The notes under the pieces are model-generated. The model was not told where the DNA came from. It searched no databases and was given only the letters and a program-made list of their open reading frames with translations. A DNA stretch of 5,272 nucleotides from positions 1-5,272 of the forward strand of contig CALCSA010000317.1 of assembly GCA_937894185.1 (NCBI GenBank), written 5' to 3'. Positions 1 through 5,243 of the stretch are shown in pieces. The position numbers and the translations under genes are program-made. The stretch's first letter is position 1; every line of letters starts with the position of its first letter. This stretch comes from an uncultured Clostridia bacterium. GTDB lineage: Bacteria; Bacillota; Clostridia; Oscillospirales; Ruminococcaceae.

Positions 1-107
1 ATGTTGCCCAGCATGACATCAATGTTGTGGTACTGATGCTTTTCGATAATCTCCAGCGCAGTGTCGTAGATATTCTGAATGGGACAGATCACAACAATAT
101 CTTTCAT
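1..107 (-). CDS. Start of a PrpR_N-domain-like regulator (partial, runs off the left edge)
   Basis: Thirty-five N-terminal codons are visible and the frame stays open to the window edge. The peptide begins MKDIVVICPIQNIYDTALEI and continues with an acidic helix and NIDVMLGN. This beta-strand, helix, beta-strand pattern with an early 'ICP' resembles, from memory, the N-terminal sensor domain of PrpR-type regulators, which often precedes a sigma-54 activator ATPase module. The start at 107 is chosen because a G-rich Shine-Dalgarno-like tract (GGGGG) ends 6 bases upstream and because PrpR_N proteins usually begin right at the first strand. An in-frame ATG at 137 would add ten residues (MPLQQKRGLR) but lies almost on the predicted transcription start. 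The gene is on the same strand as the ugp operon but is separated from it by a terminator, so it is probably a separate unit. It could regulate the operon or be unrelated. The family call is tentative because the diagnostic downstream part is missing; a response-regulator-like or PTS-like domain is an alternative. Confidence 0.5.
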   Translation of the reverse strand, partial: MKDIVVICPIQNIYDTALEIIEKHQYHNIDVMLGN

Positions 108-146
108 CCTCAGCCCCCGTTTCTGTTGCAATGGCATCTTAAATCC

Positions 147-174
147 AGCATACCACAAATTACAAAGGATGCAA
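147..174 (-). promoter_or_regulatory. Candidate promoter for the partial regulator gene
   Basis: On the minus strand a TTGCAT -35-like box (169-174) is followed after 16 bases by a TATGCT -10-like box (147-152). The -10 box is directly preceded by TGG, giving an extended -10 (TGn). The predicted transcription start is near 140, about 33 bases before the preferred start codon at 107. Both boxes deviate from consensus, so confidence is moderate. No GG-N10-GC sigma-54 element was seen here. Confidence 0.4.
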
Positions 175-206
175 TTCCAATCTGTGGGAAAGAGGCTTCT
201 GCCGCC

Positions 207-214
207 GGGGGGGG
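207..214. repeat. Run of eight G (plus strand) between terminator and regulator promoter
   Basis: Eight consecutive G residues lie in the noncoding stretch between the operon terminator and the candidate regulator promoter. The run is flanked by GCCGCC and GGTGGC, which could pair weakly around it. It may be a slippage-prone tract or simply a GC-rich spacer; no function can be assigned. Confidence 0.5.
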
Positions 215-221
215 ACCGGTG

Positions 222-284
222 GCTAATTAAAAAGCTAAAGACGCAGAAATGGCGGACGTCTGCTTCGTCCACCATTTCTGCGTC
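222..284 (-). terminator. Rho-independent terminator of the ugp operon
   Basis: Arms 266-284 and 240-258 form a 19-bp stem around a 7-base loop (259-265). The single position that mismatches on the plus strand (C253 against A271) becomes a G-U wobble in a minus-strand transcript, so the stem is fully paired only in that direction. A T-rich tract (TTTAGCTTTTTAATTAG) follows on the minus strand, while no T run follows on the plus strand. It lies 34 bases past the ugpB stop codon, so it should end transcription of the operon before the regulator gene. Confidence 0.88.
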
Positions 285-318
285 GGATATGAAACGGGCA
301 AAGAGCCCTGCGGATTTG

Positions 319-1728
319 TTAGTTGGTGCGATTGTACATATCGATCTCGGCATTGATCTCCTCGCACATGGTCTTGATCACCGATTCGGGGGAAGCGGAA
401 GGATCGTTGATCATGGTCTCGATGCCGTTCTCGATGATGACCCGAGCCTGAGGGAAGACGCCCATAACGCCGCCGGCGCAGTTGGGCTTGGAGCCCTGCA
501 GAGCCTCGATGGCAACAATCAGCTCAGGGTTTACGTTGGTCAGGTAGTCCTTGTAGAAGTCAAGCTCCAGAGCGGACTTGCGAATGGGCAGATAGCCGGT
601 GCCCATGGACCACTTGGCCTGTTCTTCGGCGCTGGTGACAAACTTGATGAAGTCCCAAGCGGCCGCGGCCTTGTTGTCGTCGCCGTTATCCATCAGCCAC
701 AGAGATCCGCCGCCAACGGAAACGCCGCCGGTATCCCCTGCGTTGACCTTGGGAACAGGGGCAAAGCCCACCGAGAAGCTGCCTGCTGCCGCCGCGGAAA
801 CGTCTACGTAAACCGAGCAGCTATCCAGAATAAAGCCCACGTTGCCGGTGGCAAACTGCTGCTTGGACTCGTTGGTTCCCTTGCCGTAAGTCTGGGTAAA
901 GGGGGCGTCGGCAATGGGCTTCCACTTGCTGAGAATGTTGAGAGCAGCATTATTTTCGTCCATAATTACCTTGGTGGCCCGATCGTTGCGGCCGTTGCCG
1001 TTGTCTACCAGTTCCAGCTCCTGCATGGAAATCAGCTGCTCAAACACCCAGCTGTAGTTGGTGAAGGAGCCGCCCACCTGAAGCCCCGCGTCGGCAATGG
1101 CCTTGGCGGTGTTCAGACAGTCGTCCATGGTGGCAAAGGCGGTTTTGGGGTCCAGATTGGCCGCCGCCAGAGCTTCCTTGTTATAAACAATGACGGGGGA
1201 AGAGCAGTTAAAGGGCATGGAGTAAAGGGTGCCGTCAACCAGGGCGTAGTAGGCCAGAATGTTTTCCTCATAGTCGGAAATATCGTAGTTGTCGGCGTTG
1301 ATAAAATCCTGCATTACGTGGATATTGCCGTTGTCGATCATCCAGCGGGTGCCGATGTCGTACAGCTGCATAATGTCGGGACCGCTTCCCGCGGGGGTGG
1401 CCCGCAGCTTGGCCATGGCATCGTCGTAGTTGCCCTGATACTGGGCTTCTACCTCGACCGCATCCTGAGAGGTGTTGTAGCTTTCTACCATTTTATCCAG
1501 ATATTCGCCGTTGCGGCCGCCCATGGCGTGCCAGAAGATGATCTTGATTTTGCCGGCGGAGGTGTCCGCCGTGGTCTGGGGAGGCGCGGCGGGGGCGGCG
1601 CTTGCGCTGCTGCCGGCATCCGGGCTTTGGGAAGGGGCTGTCGAGGGGCTGCTGTTGCCACCGCAGGCAGAGAACAAGGAAACACACATAACCAGTGCCA
1701 GAAGTAGTGCAAAGGTACGTTTGCTCAT
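319..1728 (-). CDS. ugpB: UgpB-like solute-binding lipoprotein of a glycerol-3-phosphate/glycerophosphodiester ABC importer
   Basis: This 469-residue protein is the extracellular receptor of the importer. Residues 1-21 form a lipoprotein signal peptide ending LFSA|C, so Cys22 should be lipidated and anchor it to the membrane. Residues 23-60 are a Ser/Ala/Pro/Thr-rich linker. The family 1 binding-protein fold follows with segments I recognise from E. coli UgpB: FWHAMGG (65-71), QGNY (98-101), LYDIGT (122-127), MPFNCSSP (171-178), GGGSLW (339-344), GTGYLPIR (376-383) and FPQARV (425-430). Set against E. coli UgpB from memory, Tyr101, Ser176, Tyr379 and Arg429 match ligand-contacting residues, while Asp124 replaces a Glu and the Trp169 position appears to be Asn224. 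The start is supported by AGGAG seven bases upstream. The gene is last in the operon, 47 bases after ugpE, and may have extra promoter input. A related sugar- or polyol-phosphate ligand is possible, but the adjacent phosphodiesterase supports the ugp assignment. Confidence 0.92.
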   Translation of the reverse strand: MSKRTFALLLALVMCVSLFSACGGNSSPSTAPSQSPDAGSSASAAPAAPPQTTADTSAGKIKIIFWHAMGGRNGEYLDKMVESYNTSQDAVEVEAQYQGNYDDAMAKLRATPAGSGPDIMQLYDIGTRWMIDNGNIHVMQDFINADNYDISDYEENILAYYALVDGTLYSMPFNCSSPVIVYNKEALAAANLDPKTAFATMDDCLNTAKAIADAGLQVGGSFTNYSWVFEQLISMQELELVDNGNGRNDRATKVIMDENNAALNILSKWKPIADAPFTQTYGKGTNESKQQFATGNVGFILDSCSVYVDVSAAAAGSFSVGFAPVPKVNAGDTGGVSVGGGSLWLMDNGDDNKAAAAWDFIKFVTSAEEQAKWSMGTGYLPIRKSALELDFYKDYLTNVNPELIVAIEALQGSKPNCAGGVMGVFPQARVIIENGIETMINDPSASPESVIKTMCEEINAEIDMYNRTN

Positions 1729-1754
1729 TTTTCTTCTCCTTTTCAGTCAGATTG

Positions 1755-1760
1755 ATTATA
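1755..1760 (-). promoter_or_regulatory. TATAAT box: possible internal promoter for ugpB
   Basis: A perfect TATAAT lies on the minus strand in the 47-base gap between ugpE and ugpB. It would start a transcript near 1748, giving a roughly 20-base leader that still contains the ugpB Shine-Dalgarno. No recognisable -35 hexamer lies 15-19 bases upstream; that position is instead occupied by a perfect dyad (1771-1791). An activator-dependent promoter would fit, but so would a chance hexamer in an AT-rich gap. Confidence 0.3.
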
Positions 1761-1770
1761 TACAAGCCCT

Positions 1771-1791
1771 ATCGGTCACCCCTTGACCGAT
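1771..1791 (-). other. Perfect 8-bp inverted repeat over the ugpE stop codon
   Basis: ATCGGTCA and TGACCGAT flank a 5-base spacer. In the minus-strand transcript this is a hairpin with an AGGGG loop. One arm encodes the Gly-Ser-Val of the ugpE C-terminus and the other begins with its TGA stop and runs into the gap before ugpB. It could be an mRNA hairpin that sets differential stability between ugpE and ugpB, or a protein-binding dyad over the -35 position of the TATAAT at 1755-1760. No U tract follows directly, so it does not look like a terminator. Confidence 0.5.
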
Positions 1792-2600
1792 CCGGCTGTC
1801 ATACCCTTGACAAGATATTTCTGCCCAAAAATAAACACACAAACTGCGGGAATCAGAATCATCACCGCTCCCGCCAGAACCACACCGTAGTCTACTGCCT
1901 CTGCCTCCCGCAGGATGCTCATACCCACCTGCACCGTGCGCATGTTGCTGGTGTTGGTGACCAGCAGGGGCCACAGGAACTGGTTGTAGACTTGAATGAA
2001 GATGTATACGCCCAAGGAGGCGACGGCAGGCTTGGAGATGGGCATTACGATGCTGAACCAGAACCGCAGATGGCCGCAGCCGTCTACGGTGGCGGCTTCG
2101 TGAAGCTCCTTGGGAATGGTCAGAAAGGACTGCCGCATCAAAAAGATGCCCATAGCGGAAGTGAGATAGGGAGCCACCAGCGCAAAGTAGGAGTCGGACA
2201 GCTTGAGCTGGGAAATCGTCAGGTAGTTGGCGATGATAATGGAGTCCGCCGGAATCATCATGGTGGCCAGCACTGTCAGAAAGAGAACCCGCTGCCCCCT
2301 GAACTTGAAGAAGGAAAAGGCGTAGGCCGCCAGAGAGCAGGTGATAATCTGGGATAGGATGACAATGGCGCAGACGATCAGGGAGTTCCCCAGAAAGCGG
2401 AACAGGGGAATGGATTCCAGCACCTTGCGGTAGGTGTAGGTGACAGGCTGGTGGGGAATCAGGTGAGGCGGGATAGAGGCCAGCTCGCTGGGGCCCATAA
2501 AGCTGAAGGAAATCCCCAGCAGAATAGGGGAGATCACCAGCAGGCCCACCAGTAGCTTGCCCAAAAAGGAAAGGGCCTGCAATGTCTTTACCTTACTCAT
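1776..2600 (-). CDS. ugpE: UgpE-like inner-membrane permease of the ABC importer
   Basis: This 274-residue protein is one of the two membrane subunits forming the translocation path. About six hydrophobic segments are visible, near residues 12-34, 69-95, 106-128, 137-157, 194-212 and 240-258. The cytoplasmic EAA loop, which docks onto the ATPase, is clear at 168-191 (EAATVDG, then MPISKP). The C-terminus KGMTAGSVKG is typical of MalG/UgpE-type permeases, and the length is normal for the family. Its ATG overlaps the ugpA stop codon as ATGA (2597-2600), implying translational coupling. An AAGGTGG motif about 10 bases upstream may assist initiation. The ligand cannot be read from the permease alone; the name rests on ugpB and the phosphodiesterase. 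Confidence 0.92.
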   Translation of the reverse strand: MSKVKTLQALSFLGKLLVGLLVISPILLGISFSFMGPSELASIPPHLIPHQPVTYTYRKVLESIPLFRFLGNSLIVCAIVILSQIITCSLAAYAFSFFKFRGQRVLFLTVLATMMIPADSIIIANYLTISQLKLSDSYFALVAPYLTSAMGIFLMRQSFLTIPKELHEAATVDGCGHLRFWFSIVMPISKPAVASLGVYIFIQVYNQFLWPLLVTNTSNMRTVQVGMSILREAEAVDYGVVLAGAVMILIPAVCVFIFGQKYLVKGMTAGSVKG

Positions 2601-3481
2601 TGATAATGCACCACCTTATCCTCGGCTTTAAACTGGATGAGGGTGATGATCAGAATGATGAGGAAGAGTACCACCGATTGGGCAAAGGCGGTCTCGTACC
2701 GGGAATCCCGGATAGCCGACTGGTAGATGGAGTAGATCAGCACGTTGGTGGAATAGCTGGGCCCTCCGTTGGGGGTCAGCAACCGAATCTGGGCAAAGGA
2801 TTGGAAGGAGGTGACGATGTTGAGGAAAATTACAAAGAAAATTTGGGGGGAAGCCACCGGCGTCACAATCCGAAACAGGCGGGTGAAGTACCCGGCTCCG
2901 TCAATGCGGGCGCTTTCGATCAGATCACCCGGCACGTTGCGAAAACCGGTGAGCAAAAAGATGAAGTTGGCTCCCACATTCAGCCAGATGGTGACGATGG
3001 CCACCGCGGTCAGGGCGTATTTGCTGTCCAGCAGCCAGCGGATTTCCGAGTTCAGAATCCAGTTAACAATGCCGTTGCGCCCGGAAGAGAGCAACATAAA
3101 CCAAATGACCGAAGCCGGGGCCGAGGCTACCGCCATGGGCAGGGAGTACATCACCTCGTAGATGCGGCTGCCCCGCATCCGCTCGCTGGCCAAAGCCGCC
3201 AGAAAGAATCCGATGATAAAGGTGGGAATTCCCACCATGGGGGCAAAGATAAAGGTGAGCTTGAGGCTGTTGCGAAACTGGGAGGATTTAAACTGCCGTA
3301 TGTAGTTTTCCAGCCCCACAAACTCTAAGGGGGTTCCTCTGGTATCCGTAATGGTAAAGGAGTAGGACACCGTTTTAATAAAAGGCCAAAACACAAAAAT
3401 TGCAAAGACCAGCATACAGGGAATCAGGTACAGGTAGGGAGCCGCCTTGCCTGCACCGCGGTTTTTTGCGGGGGTAATCAT
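2597..3481 (-). CDS. ugpA: UgpA-like inner-membrane permease of the ABC importer
   Basis: This 294-residue protein is the partner membrane subunit of the importer. A basic N-terminus (KNRGAGK) precedes the first membrane helix (about 16-36). Further hydrophobic segments lie near 73-97, 108-131, 156-179, 213-233 and 266-284. The ATPase-docking EAA loop is at 189-212 (ESARIDGAG, then TPVASP). The periplasmic-side stretch LLTPNGGPSYST (234-245), followed by LIYSIY, is characteristic of MalF/UgpA-class permeases. Its start codon overlaps the stop of the phosphodiesterase gene as ATGA (3478-3481), and a strong AGGAGG lies 10 bases upstream inside that gene's end. It is therefore probably coupled to the upstream gene and to ugpE downstream. 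No ATPase (ugpC) gene accompanies the pair anywhere between the operon promoter and terminator. Confidence 0.92.
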   Translation of the reverse strand: MITPAKNRGAGKAAPYLYLIPCMLVFAIFVFWPFIKTVSYSFTITDTRGTPLEFVGLENYIRQFKSSQFRNSLKLTFIFAPMVGIPTFIIGFFLAALASERMRGSRIYEVMYSLPMAVASAPASVIWFMLLSSGRNGIVNWILNSEIRWLLDSKYALTAVAIVTIWLNVGANFIFLLTGFRNVPGDLIESARIDGAGYFTRLFRIVTPVASPQIFFVIFLNIVTSFQSFAQIRLLTPNGGPSYSTNVLIYSIYQSAIRDSRYETAFAQSVVLFLIILIITLIQFKAEDKVVHYQ

Positions 3482-4233
3482 GATGATTCCGCCTCCTTTT
3501 CACGGATCAGTTGAGTCAGCAGCTGGGGGTAATTGCTGATGATGCTGTCCACCCCAAGGTCCAGACACATGCGGATATCCTCCCCGGTGTTGGCGGTCCA
3601 GGTGTGGACCTTGAGCCCAACCTGATGGGCCTGCTCCACCACCTTTGGGTCGTACCACAGGCAACTGTAGCGGGGATGCAGGGCGTCGGCCCGGTGTTGT
3701 CTGGCGTAATCCGCCATGCCCAGCATGGGGTAGCCGTATAGGAATCCGGTTTTGATCTGGGGCGCGATGTCCTTGCAACGCTTCATGGAGGGGTGGTTGA
3801 AGGAGGAGAGAAACACCCGGTCCTCCGCTTTTTTATCCAGAATGTGGCGGATGAGAATTTCCTCAATGCCGGGGTAGAACACCTCGTAGTTTTTAACCTC
3901 CAGATTGAGCAGCATGTCGTGCTGGATGCACAGGTCCAGCAGCTCATCCAGATGAAGCATCCGCTGCCCGGCAAAGCGGGGGTCCTTCCAGGAGCCGCAG
4001 TCCAGCTTGCGCAGTTCCTCAAAGCGAAGGCTGTTCACCGGCCCCGAACCGCTGGTGGTGCGGTCCAAAACGGGATCGTGAATCACCACCGGCTCCCGGT
4101 CCGCCGAGAGATGCACATCCGACTCAAAGCCGTCGCAACCGGGAACCGCAATGGCTGCCAGAAAGGCTTCCATGGTGTTTTCGGGGTACATGCCGCTGTA
4201 CCCCCTGTGAGCCAGCGCAAGGGTTTTTTTCAT
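3478..4233 (-). CDS. ugpQ: Glycerophosphodiester phosphodiesterase (UgpQ type, cytoplasmic)
   Basis: This 251-residue enzyme should hydrolyse glycerophosphodiesters to sn-glycerol 3-phosphate plus an alcohol. It shows the GDPD TIM-barrel signatures: AHRG (8-11) and PENT (17-20) at the first strand; FESDVH (36-41), supplying metal ligands Glu37 and Asp39; IHDP (51-54) with His52; DRTTSGSG (57-64); LEVK (111-114) with Glu112; and the late HTWTAN (210-215) and GVDSIISNYP (227-236). His9 and His52 are the expected acid/base pair by family knowledge. There is no signal peptide or membrane segment and the size matches single-domain UgpQ, so it should act on substrate already imported by UgpBAE. AGGAGG six bases upstream fixes the start. 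It follows the TIM-barrel gene by 39 bases and overlaps ugpA by four. The alcohol group released cannot be predicted from sequence. Confidence 0.94.
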   Translation of the reverse strand: MKKTLALAHRGYSGMYPENTMEAFLAAIAVPGCDGFESDVHLSADREPVVIHDPVLDRTTSGSGPVNSLRFEELRKLDCGSWKDPRFAGQRMLHLDELLDLCIQHDMLLNLEVKNYEVFYPGIEEILIRHILDKKAEDRVFLSSFNHPSMKRCKDIAPQIKTGFLYGYPMLGMADYARQHRADALHPRYSCLWYDPKVVEQAHQVGLKVHTWTANTGEDIRMCLDLGVDSIISNYPQLLTQLIREKEAESS

Positions 4234-4272
4234 GTCTTGCCTCCTAACGGTCCTATCAATTAATGGGTATCC

Positions 4273-5079
4273 TCAAGCTTTGGCACCTGCAAGACCCAGC
4301 CGGGCTTCCAGCATGTGCTTGTCTTTGGCAAGCCGCTCCAAAGGGGTGCCGAAGTTGTATTCCAAAATCAGATTGACGCTGTGGGGCAGCCGGGCGACTT
4401 CCTCCCAAAGGGCGTCCCAAGGGATGGTCCCCTGCCCTATGGGGAGGTGGCTGTCCGTCACACCGTCGTTGTCGTGAAGGTGCAGAGCCAGCAGGCGGGG
4501 AGCCAGATGTCTGGTTGCGGCCACAGGGTCCCAGCCGTTGAGGACGGCGTGGCCCACATCTAACAGATAGCCCACCTCGCTGCCCAACCTGTCTAGCAGG
4601 CTGGAAAACTCCGGGTAATTGTACAGGCAGGTTCCGCCATAGCCCACGTTTTCCACTGCCAGCCGGACGCCGGTTTCCCCTGCCCTGCGGCAGAGAATCT
4701 CCAACGCCTGACGGGCATGGTGTTGAGCCTTGGAGCGATCAAAGACAGGGGTTTGGCAGAATCCGGGGTGGACCACCAGATGAGTGCAGCCCAGCCGGGC
4801 GGCAAATTCCAGAGCGTCCAAAGCGCTTTGGAGGCCGGCGTCCCGGACATGGCGGTTTTCCGCCGCCATATTGACATCCCAGCAGGGGGTGTGGAGAGAA
4901 CAGGTGACGGGGAAGCTGCGAATGACCGACAAAAGCTCCTCCTGCCGCTGCTCAAAGCTGTCCCAAGCCACGCCGTCCATCATCAGCTCCAGATGAGAGG
5001 AACCCTGTTCCGGCAGTTGTTGCAGAGTATCTTCCAGTTGCCCGCCCAGCAGGCAAAGGTTCGAATAGTATATATTCAT
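4273..5079 (-). CDS. Sugar phosphate isomerase/epimerase-like TIM-barrel protein (AP endonuclease family 2 fold)
   Basis: This 268-residue protein is the first gene of the operon and belongs to the xylose-isomerase-like/AP_endonuc_2 superfamily (COG1082 type), which includes isomerases, epimerases and inosose-processing enzymes. Likely metal and active-site residues fall in the usual order: HTP (63-65), VVHPG with His104, VENVG with Glu143, LLDVGH with Asp174 and His177, LHLHDNDG with His200 and His202, DSHLPIGQG with Asp209 and His211, and LILEY with Glu240. The DNDG...HLPIGQGTIPW block is typical of sugar isomerase members. No signal peptide or membrane helix is seen. The start at 5079 is chosen because AGGGG lies seven bases upstream; a longer frame from 5148 would add 23 residues encoded by AT-rich leader DNA with no ribosome binding site. 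Placement with ugpQ and the transporter suggests it processes a product of the imported compound, but the substrate is unknown. Confidence 0.87.
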   Translation of the reverse strand: MNIYYSNLCLLGGQLEDTLQQLPEQGSSHLELMMDGVAWDSFEQRQEELLSVIRSFPVTCSLHTPCWDVNMAAENRHVRDAGLQSALDALEFAARLGCTHLVVHPGFCQTPVFDRSKAQHHARQALEILCRRAGETGVRLAVENVGYGGTCLYNYPEFSSLLDRLGSEVGYLLDVGHAVLNGWDPVAATRHLAPRLLALHLHDNDGVTDSHLPIGQGTIPWDALWEEVARLPHSVNLILEYNFGTPLERLAKDKHMLEARLGLAGAKA

Positions 5080-5086
5080 GCCGTAA

Positions 5087-5091
5087 CCCCT
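5087..5091 (-). promoter_or_regulatory. Ribosome binding site that decides the isomerase-like gene start
   Basis: AGGGG on the minus strand sits seven bases before the ATG at 5079. The alternative upstream ATG at 5148 has no purine-rich motif before it, so this site favours the 268-residue product. Confidence 0.75.
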
Positions 5092-5119
5092 AAGGACGAG
5101 CGGTGAGTCCGCCGCCTTG

Positions 5120-5160
5120 TTATTAATAAAATTTAATATTATTAACATTCTTATTAATAA
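5120..5160. repeat. Cluster of TTAATA-based palindromes in the operon leader (candidate operators)
   Basis: The perfect palindrome TTATTAATAA occurs twice, at 5120-5129 and 5151-5160, with centres 31 bp apart (about three helical turns). Between them lies a third dyad, TTAATA-T-TATTAA (5133-5145). All share the TTAATA/TATTAA half-site and lie just downstream of the predicted transcription start near 5165, where a repressor could block transcription. The region is very AT-rich, so some palindromes are expected by chance, and no regulator family is recognised from the motif. Confidence 0.4.
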
Positions 5161-5171
5161 TTAATAAATTG

Positions 5172-5201
5172 ATTATAGCATTAGAAATTAGCAACTGTCA
5201 A
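5172..5201 (-). promoter_or_regulatory. Consensus sigma-A promoter of the operon
   Basis: On the minus strand TTGACA (5196-5201) and TATAAT (5172-5177) are separated by 18 bases. TGC immediately precedes the -10 box, giving an extended -10 motif. Both hexamers are perfect. The predicted start is near 5165, leaving a leader of about 86 bases before the ATG at 5079. So strong a core promoter probably needs repression to control it, consistent with the palindromes just downstream. Confidence 0.87.
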
Positions 5202-5207
5202 TATAAA

Positions 5208-5213
5208 TATAAT
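5208..5213 (+). promoter_or_regulatory. Possible -10 box for a divergent gene
   Basis: TATAAT reads on the plus strand 30 bases before the possible divergent start codon at 5244. No good -35 box is found at normal spacing, and the surrounding sequence is AT-rich, so this may be chance. Confidence 0.2.
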
Positions 5214-5222
5214 AACTTTAAC

Positions 5223-5232
5223 CAAATATTTG
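5223..5232. other. Palindrome CAAATATTTG upstream of the operon promoter
   Basis: A perfect 10-bp dyad is centred about 62 bases upstream of the predicted operon transcription start, a spacing typical of activators that contact RNA polymerase from upstream. It also lies between the possible divergent -10 box and the start codon at 5244, so it could instead serve that gene. Its motif differs from the TTAATA palindromes in the leader. Confidence 0.3.
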
Positions 5233-5243
5233 TTTTCGGTAAA

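Noticed and set aside
108..239. A sigma-54 (-24/-12) promoter for the regulator or the operon
   Set aside because: No GG-N10-GC element with matching flanks was found here or upstream of 5079; the visible promoters are sigma-A type.
79..1707. A 542-codon open frame on the plus strand
   Set aside because: It lies antisense to ugpB, which has a signal peptide, family motifs and a ribosome binding site. The plus-strand translation is low-complexity Gly/Val/His-rich, as expected from the complement of a GC-rich gene, and it runs through the terminator stem.
1695..3328. Plus-strand open frames of 220 and 248 codons opposite the permease genes
   Set aside because: Their translations are His/Gln/Gly-rich with no recognisable domain, while the minus-strand frames encode clear six-helix permeases with EAA loops.
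4273..5079. Endonuclease IV (DNA repair) as the identity of the TIM-barrel protein
   Set aside because: The metal ligands are similar because the fold is shared, but the HDNDG...HLPIGQG block and the operon context fit sugar isomerase/epimerase members better.
5080..5148. A 23-residue N-terminal extension of the isomerase-like protein from an ATG at 5148
   Set aside because: There is no Shine-Dalgarno before 5148, the DNA is AT-rich leader containing palindromes, and the homologous barrel begins at MNIYYSN with AGGGG correctly spaced before 5079.
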